NCBI GenBank assembly: GCA_015163925.1
Contig: JAAOIF010000070.1
Location: 1-6,136, forward strand
Direction of reading: 5' to 3'
DNA: 6,136 nt
DNA from: Candidatus Thioglobus sp.
Lineage (GTDB): Bacteria > Pseudomonadota > Gammaproteobacteria > PS1 > Pseudothioglobaceae
Below are positions 1 to 5,521 of the stretch, piece by piece. Under the pieces are notes generated by a model. It searched no databases. It saw only the letters and a program-made list of their open reading frames with translations, and was not told the origin of the DNA. Every line of letters begins with the position of its first letter. Position 1 is the first letter of the stretch. Both the position numbers and the translations under genes were made by a program.

Positions 1-2
1 AA

Positions 3-101
3 ATGCTGTTAGATATTGAATATGTCGGCAGCGATATAGACCGCCGCAGCAACATCAAAGCCGGCTGCGTGCTGGTCAAGCAAATGACCATCGCCGGGTA
101 G
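3..101 (+). CDS. pmbA: PmbA/TldE metalloprotease-family protein, C-terminal end only
   Basis: The window opens inside a gene, and only its last 32 codons plus a TAG stop are present. The tail contains VGSDIDRRSNIKAG followed by VLVKQMTIAG. This matches the end of E. coli PmbA (TldE) as I remember it, where a GNDIETRSNI motif is followed by a short strand ending in IAG. PmbA pairs with TldD to form a cytoplasmic protease that processes peptide substrates such as microcin B17 precursor and CcdA; that role is family knowledge and is not visible here. The ATG at position 3 is in frame but is almost certainly an internal Met, because the conserved C-terminal block begins straight after it. The next gene starts two bases after the stop, so the two are probably co-transcribed and translationally coupled. 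The call rests on about 25 residues, so TldD or another paralogue cannot be fully excluded; TldD has a different ending. Confidence 0.8.
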   Translation: MLLDIEYVGSDIDRRSNIKAGCVLVKQMTIAG

Positions 102-103
102 CT

Positions 104-1252
104 GTGAAGCGTTTTGACTTAGCAATTATCGGCGGCGGAATGGTCGGCGGGGCGTTGGCTTTGAGCATGGCAAAAACTGCCGAATTGACTATTGCAATTA
201 TTGAACCAAATAGCCTAAATCCCGCTCTGGGTAAGGATTTCAGCCTGCGTGTGAGTGCGATTACTCCAAGCTCACAAGCGTTTTTAGAGCGGCTCGGAGT
301 CTGGGATTTGCTCAAGCGCAAACAGGCTTTTACGCAAACTAAAGTCTGGGATCAAAATTCTCATGGGACGCTGGATTTTGCCGCAGATGAGGCAAAAAAT
401 TTAGGTCATATTGTTGAAAATGATGCAATTCAAGCGGCTTTATTTGAGGCTTTGAAAAATACAAAAGTGCAAAATATTTGTGCAAAATTACAAGGCTTTG
501 AGAAAAATAATTCCGGCTATAAATTGCAATTTGACGATGGCACAAATGCCGAATGTGGCTTGCTGGTGGGGGCTGACGGGGCAAATTCTCGGGTGCGGGA
601 TTTGGCTGGGATAAAATTTAGCGCAACCGATTATCAGCAGCAGGCGATTATTTGTAATATCCGCAGCGAAAAATCGTTTGAAAATACCACTTGGCAGCGC
701 TTTTTGGCTGACGGAATTATTGCCCTATTGCCGCTTGCAGACAGGCAGGCAGCGGTTGTCTGGTCGGCGAAAAATGCTTTGGCGGATGAATTATTAGGCT
801 TGCCTAAAACTGATTTTGCTAACCGACTTGCCGCCGGTGTGGAATGTCGTTTTGGCGAGTTTAAAGTGTTAAGTGAGATTGGCGCTTTCCCGCTGATAGC
901 CCGCAGTTCCAAGGATTATGTCAAGCCAAATTTAGCATTAATTGGCGATGCGGCGCATAATATTCACCCGCTTGCTGGGCAAGGTGTTAATTTGGGTTTC
1001 GCAGATGTTCAAGAATTATCAAAGCAATTAGCCGCAAGTAATCAGAATATCGGCGATTTTGCTACATTACGAATTTACGCCAGAGCGCGCCGATTAGACA
1101 ACGAATTGATGGCAAAAACCATGAGCGGCTTGGACTGGATTTACAAGGAAAACTCCGAACCAATCAGGTGGCTTCGCGGTTTTGGAATGAATTTTATCAA
1201 TCAAAATCCAACCCTCAAAGCATTTTTCCAAAAGCAAGCAAGCGGTGGTTGA
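104..1252 (+). CDS. UbiH/UbiF/UbiI-family FAD-dependent ubiquinone biosynthesis hydroxylase
   Basis: This is a complete 382-residue class A flavoprotein monooxygenase, close to the usual 390-400. Such enzymes use NAD(P)H and O2 to hydroxylate one carbon of the ubiquinone ring, in the Ubi complex at the inner face of the membrane. Motifs seen are the Rossmann FAD motif GGGMVGG (10-16) with an acidic residue at strand 2 (E34), LRVSAI (48-53), GHIVEN (101-106), the DG motif GADGANSRVRD (156-166), and the FAD/ribityl motif GDAAHNIHPLAGQGVNLGF (281-299). The SAI, VEN and GADGANS blocks look more like UbiI (VisC) and UbiF than UbiH, but the position hydroxylated cannot be read from sequence, so no symbol is given. 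The start is GTG at 104: the next in-frame Met falls inside the FAD motif, and upstream the frame offers no ATG, GTG or TTG before a stop at 17-19. It follows pmbA with a 2-nt gap and converges on fau; no terminator hairpin is seen in the 18-bp gap. Confidence 0.93.
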   Translation: MKRFDLAIIGGGMVGGALALSMAKTAELTIAIIEPNSLNPALGKDFSLRVSAITPSSQAFLERLGVWDLLKRKQAFTQTKVWDQNSHGTLDFAADEAKNLGHIVENDAIQAALFEALKNTKVQNICAKLQGFEKNNSGYKLQFDDGTNAECGLLVGADGANSRVRDLAGIKFSATDYQQQAIICNIRSEKSFENTTWQRFLADGIIALLPLADRQAAVVWSAKNALADELLGLPKTDFANRLAAGVECRFGEFKVLSEIGAFPLIARSSKDYVKPNLALIGDAAHNIHPLAGQGVNLGFADVQELSKQLAASNQNIGDFATLRIYARARRLDNELMAKTMSGLDWIYKENSEPIRWLRGFGMNFINQNPTLKAFFQKQASGG

Positions 1253-1270
1253 GAGTCTTTAAATTGGGTT

Positions 1271-1816
1271 TTATCGGTAAATGGCGGTTGGAGTTATGAC
1301 CCCGTCCAGCGCCACATCCCAAGCTTGAGGAATTATTTTTTCCACTTTTTGAGAGTCAAATGCCAAGCCGTAAAGTTTGGGATTTTTGTAATTATTTTGG
1401 CGTTTTTTAAACTCCAAAGTGCGGTCATAAAAGCCTCCGCCCATGCCTAACCGATTTTTATTTGCATCAAAACCCACTAACGGCAGCAAAATAATATTGA
1501 GCTGATTGGCGTTTAAAATTTTGCTTGAAACTGGCTCAGAAATACCAAATCGGTTTTTTTTAAAGCGATTTTCCATTTTTGCAAACTTTAGTTTTTTTCC
1601 AGACAATACCGGCAAATAGATACTAATTCCCCGATTTTTTAAGAAGTTTATAATATATTTTGTATCAATTTCACCGTCATTCGGCAAATATAAAGCAAGC
1701 TTTTGCCCGCTGCGCAAATGGCTAATTTTTGGTATTTTTGCTGATAATTTTCTGGCTAATTTATCTTTTTCAGAGTGAGCGATAGCGCGTCTTTTGCTTC
1801 TAAGAATTTGTCTCAT
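1271..1816 (-). CDS. fau: 5-formyltetrahydrofolate cyclo-ligase (5,10-methenyl-THF synthetase)
   Basis: This 181-residue cytosolic enzyme converts 5-formyl-THF to 5,10-methenyl-THF with ATP, returning the storage or inhibitory folate to the one-carbon pool. Family landmarks are the basic N-terminus RQILRSKRR (2-10), YLPNDGEIDT (43-52), GISEP (91-95), the signature RLGMGGGFYDR (122-132; a Tyr is usual where Met125 stands) and PQAWDVALDGVITP (163-176). The start is placed at 1816 because the protein then begins as homologues do. An in-frame ATG at 1897 would add 27 residues unlike the family, encoded entirely within the 6S RNA 3' arm and the spacer. The ribosome binding site is weak. The gene lies 33 nt downstream of ssrS on the same strand, the classic ssrS-fau (ygfA) pair, so it may be expressed by read-through of 6S; a TATAAT at 1839-1844 could be its own -10. 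It is Lys/Arg-rich and AT-rich. Older names are ygfA and MTHFS. Confidence 0.93.
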   Translation of the reverse strand: MRQILRSKRRAIAHSEKDKLARKLSAKIPKISHLRSGQKLALYLPNDGEIDTKYIINFLKNRGISIYLPVLSGKKLKFAKMENRFKKNRFGISEPVSSKILNANQLNIILLPLVGFDANKNRLGMGGGFYDRTLEFKKRQNNYKNPKLYGLAFDSQKVEKIIPQAWDVALDGVITPTAIYR

Positions 1817-1838
1817 TTGATTTATGATTTTGCCGCAG

Positions 1839-1844
1839 ATTATA
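1839..1844 (-). promoter_or_regulatory. Possible -10 element for fau
   Basis: On the minus strand a perfect TATAAT lies directly after the T-run that follows 6S RNA, and would place a start about 15 nt before the fau ATG. No -35-like hexamer is found 16-18 bp upstream (GCACGG is the best available), so this may be only AT-rich sequence. If real, fau would have a short-leader transcript independent of 6S read-through. Confidence 0.25.
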
Positions 1845-1849
1845 AAAAA
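1844..1849 (-). terminator. T-run at the 6S RNA 3' end, possible leaky intrinsic terminator
   Basis: Six consecutive T residues (minus strand) follow immediately after the 3' arm of the 6S closing stem (GCACGGCACAATGGATAC). A long stem followed by a U-tract could stop part of the transcription before fau. The stem is long and interrupted, unlike a compact terminator hairpin, so partial termination or a processing site is as likely. Confidence 0.35.
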
Positions 1850-2025
1850 GTATCCATTGTGCCGTGCTTGATAAGTGCCTGAACCTTTAAGATTCAAGAC
1901 GGAAATTCGAAGTTTGCCGCAGGCTTCCTACTAACTCGGCAGGCTTGCTCAATAGCAAACTATCTCACTTCCTTATTTTTTTATTTATCGGCTCAGGGGG
2001 TGTCAACCACGAGCACAACAGACCC
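1850..2025 (-). ncRNA. ssrS: 6S RNA
   Basis: This is a non-coding RNA of about 176-180 nt that binds sigma70 RNA polymerase as a promoter mimic in stationary phase. On the minus strand the 5' half contains CCCCCTGAGCCGAT (2000-1987), nearly identical to E. coli 6S around its pRNA template site. By analogy pRNA would start opposite position 1987 and read AUCGGCUCAGGGGG. Structure supports the call. A closing stem pairs TGT and GTGCTCG (about 2020-2010) with CAAGCACGGCACA (about 1870-1858). GTTTGC (1960-1955) pairs with GCAAAC (1917-1912). A hairpin CTTGAATC/GGTTCAGG with a TTAAA loop (1897-1877) matches the CUUGAACC hairpin of E. coli 6S. The GGAAGCCT block is also conserved. It sits just upstream of fau on the same strand, the standard location. 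Ends are approximate: the 5' end is set by a GATAAT at 2030-2035 and the 3' end by the stem and following T6. Confidence 0.9.
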
Positions 2026-2029
2026 TACT

Positions 2030-2035
2030 ATTATC
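2030..2035 (-). promoter_or_regulatory. Probable -10 element of the ssrS promoter
   Basis: On the minus strand GATAAT (5 of 6 to TATAAT) lies 6-7 nt before the G-rich 5' end expected for 6S RNA (AGTAGGGTC). A good -35 hexamer is not visible at 16-18 bp; GCAATA at 2058-2053 is the nearest and is poor. The position fits a sigma70 promoter with weak -35 contact or activator dependence. Confidence 0.45.
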
Positions 2036-2043
2036 ACCTTTTC

Positions 2044-2057
2044 CAATATTAATATTG
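2044..2057. repeat. Perfect 14-bp palindrome CAATATTAATATTG between ssrS and sbcB
   Basis: CAATATT followed by AATATTG is its own reverse complement with no mismatch or spacer. It covers roughly -21 to -34 of the ssrS promoter and lies about 70 bp upstream of sbcB. It could be an operator for a dimeric regulator of either divergent gene. The sequence is AT-rich, so chance is a real alternative. Confidence 0.4.
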
Positions 2058-2125
2058 CACTTTATTGAATAAAAATCGGTTTTGTTTTTGTGAAAATGAG
2101 GCCATAAATTAGTTAAAATAAACCT

Positions 2126-3556
2126 ATGAAAACATTCTATTGGTATGATTTTGAGACATTTGGTTTGTCGCCAAAAACCAGTCGTATCGCTCAATTTGCT
2201 GGTATTCGGACTGATGAAAATCTCAATATTTTGGATGAGAAAATGTTTTATTGCCAGCCGACAAATGACTGCCTGCCGTCCCCTGAGGCCTGTGCGGTAA
2301 CGGGTATCAGCCCGCAGCTATGTGCTGAAAAAGGCATAATTGAGCATAAATTTATCAGCCAAATCAACGCTGAATTTAGCCAGCCGAACACCTGCATCGC
2401 CGGCTATAACTCAATTCGTTTTGATGATGAATTTACCCGTCATACTTTGTATAGGAATTTTTTTGACCCTTACGCTTGGCATTGGCAAAATGGCAATACT
2501 CGTTGGGATATACTTGATGTGGTGCGGCTTTGCTACGCTTTGAAGAAAAATTCCAGCCTCAAATGGGCGTATGATGAAGGCGGAAATCCGCTGTTTAGGC
2601 TTGATAAACTCTCAATTGCAAATGGAATTCAGCACAGTAATGCTCATGACGCACTGGCTGATGTCCTTGCTACCATTGAGATTGCGAAAATTATCAAATC
2701 CACGCAGCCGCAATTATTTGATTATGCTTTTAGTTTGCGGCAGAAAAAAACCGTTGCCCAAAAAATTAAACTGTTTGAGCCGATGCTGCATACTTCTGGA
2801 ATGTATCCGCCGGAGCTTTCCTGCACTCGGCTGACGGCGGCGCTCGGCTATCATCCAGAGTATTCTGAACGCGCCATTATTTTTAACCTTGACCAAGACC
2901 CAAAAATTTTGTTAAATTCAAGTATTGATGAGTTGAAAACTTTGATGTTTACCAAGCAAACTGAGCTGCCGGAAGGGGTTGAGCGCCTGCAAATTAAAGA
3001 TTTGGTATTTAACAAAAGCCCGATGTTAGTGCCGAATGTGCATAAAATTGAGGCTGAAATTATCTCCCAATTACAGATTAATTTGCCGCAGTGTTTGGAG
3101 TATTTGGATTTTATTCAAAACAACAAAACGGCGATTAGTAAAGTGGTGGCTGAGATTTATCAAAATGAGCCGCCGCCCGCCAGCACGGATGCCGACCAAG
3201 CGCTATATGACGGCTTTATTGACAATTCCGACAAGCGAATTTGCCAGCAGATTCAAGGCTTAAATGTTAATGATTTAAAGGATTTTCATCCAAAATTCAA
3301 AGACAATAAATTATCAACTTTGCTGCTGCATTTTAAGGCACGAAATTATCCAAATTCTCTTAGCGAAATTGAGTCACAGCAGTGGTTTGAAACGGTTCAA
3401 GCCCGCATTCAAACAGGTGAAAATGGCTATTTGCAGCTTGAGGATTTCTTGCAAAGTATTAAAAATATGCGTTCTGAAAATCCTCAGCAAGAAAAACTCT
3501 GGCAGCAGCTTGAGGCTTACAGCACCTCGCTTTGCCAAGCCACAAGCGACTTGTAG
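2126..3556 (+). CDS. sbcB: Exodeoxyribonuclease I (3'-5' ssDNA exonuclease)
   Basis: This 476-residue protein is almost exactly the length of E. coli ExoI (475). It degrades single-stranded DNA 3' to 5' in recombination and mismatch repair, acts with SSB, and its loss suppresses recBC defects. The N-terminal DEDDh exonuclease domain is complete: D8 and E10 in YDFETFG, D101 in FDDEFTRH, and H174 and D179 in SNAHDALADV. These correspond to E. coli D15, E17, D108, H181 and D186 with a constant offset of 7. DPYAWHWQNGNTRWDILDV (114-132) is also typical. The SH3-like and helical C-terminal parts run to the end, with family blocks HTSGMYP, ALGYHPEY and QALYDGFID. The ATG at 2126 gives the natural N-terminus; the ribosome binding site is weak. 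It is divergent from ssrS, about 100 bp away. A poor promoter candidate is TTGTTT (2082-2087) with TAAATT (2105-2110), 17 bp apart. Confidence 0.97.
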   Translation: MKTFYWYDFETFGLSPKTSRIAQFAGIRTDENLNILDEKMFYCQPTNDCLPSPEACAVTGISPQLCAEKGIIEHKFISQINAEFSQPNTCIAGYNSIRFDDEFTRHTLYRNFFDPYAWHWQNGNTRWDILDVVRLCYALKKNSSLKWAYDEGGNPLFRLDKLSIANGIQHSNAHDALADVLATIEIAKIIKSTQPQLFDYAFSLRQKKTVAQKIKLFEPMLHTSGMYPPELSCTRLTAALGYHPEYSERAIIFNLDQDPKILLNSSIDELKTLMFTKQTELPEGVERLQIKDLVFNKSPMLVPNVHKIEAEIISQLQINLPQCLEYLDFIQNNKTAISKVVAEIYQNEPPPASTDADQALYDGFIDNSDKRICQQIQGLNVNDLKDFHPKFKDNKLSTLLLHFKARNYPNSLSEIESQQWFETVQARIQTGENGYLQLEDFLQSIKNMRSENPQQEKLWQQLEAYSTSLCQATSDL

Positions 3557-3561
3557 CGATT

Positions 3562-3590
3562 TTGCTATTATCTAAGCATTAGGGTATAAT
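3562..3590 (+). promoter_or_regulatory. Sigma70-type promoter for the nth operon
   Basis: TTGCTA (3562-3567, 4 of 6 to TTGACA) and a perfect TATAAT (3585-3590) are separated by 17 bp. Transcription would begin near 3597, giving a leader of about 24 nt before the nth ATG. It begins 5 bp after the sbcB stop, so nth and the two genes behind it probably form a transcription unit separate from sbcB. This is the best promoter in the window. Confidence 0.7.
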
Positions 3591-3620
3591 TTTCGCCATT
3601 AAATAAAATGAGCTAACAGA

Positions 3621-4253
3621 ATGAACGCCGAGACTCGTAATGAAATGTTTGGGAGATTGCTGAAAAAAATACCCAATCCGACCACCGAATTAAACCATTC
3701 CACCGCCTTTGAATTGTTAGTGGCAGTAACGCTTTCCGCCCAAGCAACGGACAAAAGTGTTAATAAAGTTACCGAAAAACTTTTCCCCATCGCCAACACT
3801 CCGGAGACGATTTTTGAACTCGGTCAGGACGCTCTCAGAGACATCATCAAAACCATCGGATTGTTCAATTCCAAAGCCAAACACATCACCCAAACCTGCA
3901 AAATTCTGATTGATAAATACGCCTCAAAAGTGCCTGAAACCCGCAAAGAGCTTGAAGCCTTGCCCGGTGTCGGACGCAAAACTGCCAATGTGGTGCTGAA
4001 TACCGCCTTCGGCCAGCCGACCATTGCCGTTGATACTCATATTTATCGGGTCGCCAATCGCACCGCCATCGCCAGCGGCAAAACTGTGTTGGAAGTGGAG
4101 AAGAAATTGGTTAAATTTATCCCGGACGAATACCGAGTTCCAGCCCATCATTTGATGATTTTGCATGGCCGTTACACTTGTAAAGCCCGCTCTCCGCTTT
4201 GCCCAGAGTGCATTTTGCTTGACCTGTGCGAATACGAAGAGAAAAATCTGTAA
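3621..4253 (+). CDS. nth: Endonuclease III (DNA glycosylase/AP lyase)
   Basis: This 210-residue protein is co-linear with E. coli Nth (211). It removes oxidised pyrimidines such as thymine glycol and cleaves the abasic strand in base excision repair. The helix-hairpin-helix LEALPGVGRKTANVVL spans 111-126 with the catalytic lysine at K120. The catalytic aspartate is D138 in AVDTHIYRV. The C-terminal [4Fe-4S] cluster has all four cysteines, C187, C194, C197 and C203, at the same numbers as in E. coli. LSAQATDKSVNKV (38-50) is the substrate-binding block. The ATG at 3621 matches the family N-terminus. An out-of-frame ATG at 3608 opens only two codons before a stop (ATG AGC TAA) and is unlikely to matter. 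It is first gene of an operon driven from 3562-3590, and the next gene follows after 15 nt. Confidence 0.98.
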   Translation: MNAETRNEMFGRLLKKIPNPTTELNHSTAFELLVAVTLSAQATDKSVNKVTEKLFPIANTPETIFELGQDALRDIIKTIGLFNSKAKHITQTCKILIDKYASKVPETRKELEALPGVGRKTANVVLNTAFGQPTIAVDTHIYRVANRTAIASGKTVLEVEKKLVKFIPDEYRVPAHHLMILHGRYTCKARSPLCPECILLDLCEYEEKNL

Positions 4254-4268
4254 GGCTCAAATTCGCCC

Positions 4269-4688
4269 GTGTTTTACCCACAAGACCGCACCGAGCAGCG
4301 CCAAATTCTCAAAAGTGCTTGGCAAAAATTCTTAAATAAACAGCCGCTAACCCCTTTAGAAAACCAGTTAGCGCAAGTGATTTCCTTGCATCCGGAGTAT
4401 CATAATTTGATTAAAAATGTGGATTCTGAATATTTTCCAGATGCCGGCCAGACCAATCCATTTTTGCATATTAATTTGCATTTAGCCTTGCAAGAGCAGC
4501 TTGCAATCAACCAGCCGGCGGGCATTTTGGAGTATTATCAAAAAATTTTGCAGCAGACAAAAGACCCTCATACCGCCGAGCATCAGATGATGGAATGCAT
4601 TGCCCAGATGATTTTTGCCGCACAAAAAAACAATCAGGCGCTAAATCATCAGGCGTATATTTCTTGTTTAAAAAAGCAATGTCAGTAG
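4269..4688 (+). CDS. DUF1841 family protein
   Basis: This 139-residue cytosolic protein of unknown function has no signal peptide or membrane segment. It is recognised by the DUF1841 pattern: an MFxP-type start, PLTPLE (26-31), HPEYH (41-45), GQTNPFLHINLHLALQEQ (60-77) and HTAEHQMMEC (101-110). Histidines 41, 45, 67, 71, 101 and 105 fall in these blocks; a metal site is conceivable, but that is inference. The start is GTG at 4269, which gives the family N-terminus; an AAGG at 4252-4255 is a distant ribosome binding site, 13 nt away. It lies 15 nt after nth. DUF1841 genes next to nth are, to my recollection, common in xanthomonads and betaproteobacteria, which hints at a role tied to endonuclease III, but nothing in the sequence says what. 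Its last 10 bases overlap the next gene. Confidence 0.88.
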   Translation: MFYPQDRTEQRQILKSAWQKFLNKQPLTPLENQLAQVISLHPEYHNLIKNVDSEYFPDAGQTNPFLHINLHLALQEQLAINQPAGILEYYQKILQQTKDPHTAEHQMMECIAQMIFAAQKNNQALNHQAYISCLKKQCQ

Positions 4689-5521
4689 AATTTCACATCC
4701 AAAAACACTTGGGAAAAGCCGTTGCCAGCAAGCAATCTGTGGGCAGCGGACTTTTTTCAGCCTATCAAATTCAGCTCAAAAATGGCGGCAAAGTTTTCAT
4801 CAAATATCAAAAAACTGCCAGCCAGCAATTAATAAATGAGGGCAAATCTTTAACACTTTTGGGCAAAACAATTCACACTCCAAAAGTGCTGGGAGCGTGT
4901 GAATTTTGCCTGATTTTAGAGTGGATTTCCCCAAATAATAATCCAAATTTGCAAGCTCAGGCCGGCGCTGAATTAGCCTTGCTGCATCAAAATACTGCCC
5001 CATTTTTTGGCTTTGATTTTGATAATAATATTGGCACAACTCCGCAGAAAAACGCACCAGACAAGCAGATTGAGAGTTGGAAGAAATTTTATTGGCAGTA
5101 TAGATTATTGTTTCAAATCCAGCTGGCTTATCAAAATAATCACCTGAACGAGGGCGAATATCAGCGGCTGTTAAGTGTTGAAAATCAGTTGGAAAAATTG
5201 TTAGCTGACGGCATTCAGCCGAGCTTATTGCATGGCGATTTGTGGTCTGGAAATCTGCTGAGTGGCAAGGCCCATCCGTATTTTATCGATTGCGCTTGCT
5301 ACTACGGGCATCGGGAAATTGACTTGGCTTTGACTTTTATGTTCGGCGGATTTTCAAACGATTTTTACCATAATTACAATAAAATTTACCCATTAGAAAC
5401 CGGCTTCGAGCGCCGAAAACCGCTATATATGCTTTATCATTATCTAAATCATTTGAACATTTTTGGCGGCAGTTACCATGCAAATGTGCTGGATTGTTAT
5501 GAGCAAATTAACAGCATTTAA
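4679..5521 (+). CDS. Fructosamine/ketosamine-3-kinase family protein (YniA-like)
   Basis: This 280-residue protein has an aminoglycoside-phosphotransferase-like kinase fold, close to E. coli YniA (286). The family phosphorylates ketosamines (early glycation adducts on proteins or sugars), making them unstable and so reversing glycation. Seen in order: a glycine-rich segment VGSGLFSAYQ (21-30), a probable ATP-binding lysine K42 in FIKYQ, E54, a hinge around LILEWI (78-83), GFDFDNNIGTTPQ (111-123), the catalytic loop LHGDLWSGN (184-192, base D187), the metal-binding aspartate D204 in FID, and CYYGHREIDLAL (207-218). The usual GDRE is GHRE here and the usual DPACY is DCACY. The start is ATG 4679, overlapping the upstream stop by 10 nt (translational coupling) and matching the family N-terminus. 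An in-frame ATG at 4595 would add 28 residues that merely read DUF1841 DNA in another frame. The stop overlaps that of hisH. The substrate is not predictable. Confidence 0.9.
   Translation: MSVEFHIQKHLGKAVASKQSVGSGLFSAYQIQLKNGGKVFIKYQKTASQQLINEGKSLTLLGKTIHTPKVLGACEFCLILEWISPNNNPNLQAQAGAELALLHQNTAPFFGFDFDNNIGTTPQKNAPDKQIESWKKFYWQYRLLFQIQLAYQNNHLNEGEYQRLLSVENQLEKLLADGIQPSLLHGDLWSGNLLSGKAHPYFIDCACYYGHREIDLALTFMFGGFSNDFYHNYNKIYPLETGFERRKPLYMLYHYLNHLNIFGGSYHANVLDCYEQINSI

Noticed and set aside
339..912. Minus-strand open frames inside the ubi hydroxylase gene
   Set aside because: They are antisense to a well conserved flavoprotein, carry no family motif and have no ribosome binding site.
1237..1290. 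Bidirectional terminator between the ubi hydroxylase gene and fau
   Set aside because: The two GC-rich patches (GCGGTGGTT and GGCGGTTGG) are direct rather than inverted, and no hairpin with a T-run can be drawn in the 18-bp gap.
1817..1897. Longer fau start giving a 208-residue protein
   Set aside because: The 27 extra residues do not resemble the family, are encoded within the 6S RNA 3' arm and spacer, and homologues begin near the RSKRR segment that follows Met at 1816.
2003..2194. Small minus-strand frame across the ssrS-sbcB gap
   Set aside because: It overlaps the 6S 5' region and the start of sbcB, has no recognisable protein features, and is best explained as chance.
3554..3569. Terminator hairpin TAGC-GATTTT-GCTA after sbcB
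   Set aside because: A 4-bp stem without a T-tract is too weak, and it coincides with the -35 region of the nth promoter.
3608..3616. Leader mini-ORF (ATG AGC TAA) before nth
   Set aside because: Two codons in an AT-rich leader are expected by chance, and there is no ribosome binding site or regulatory sequence around it.
4595..4678. Longer start for the fructosamine-kinase gene inside the DUF1841 gene
   Set aside because: The extra 28 residues are an alternative-frame reading of conserved DUF1841 codons; ATG 4679 gives the family-like N-terminus and a typical short overlap.
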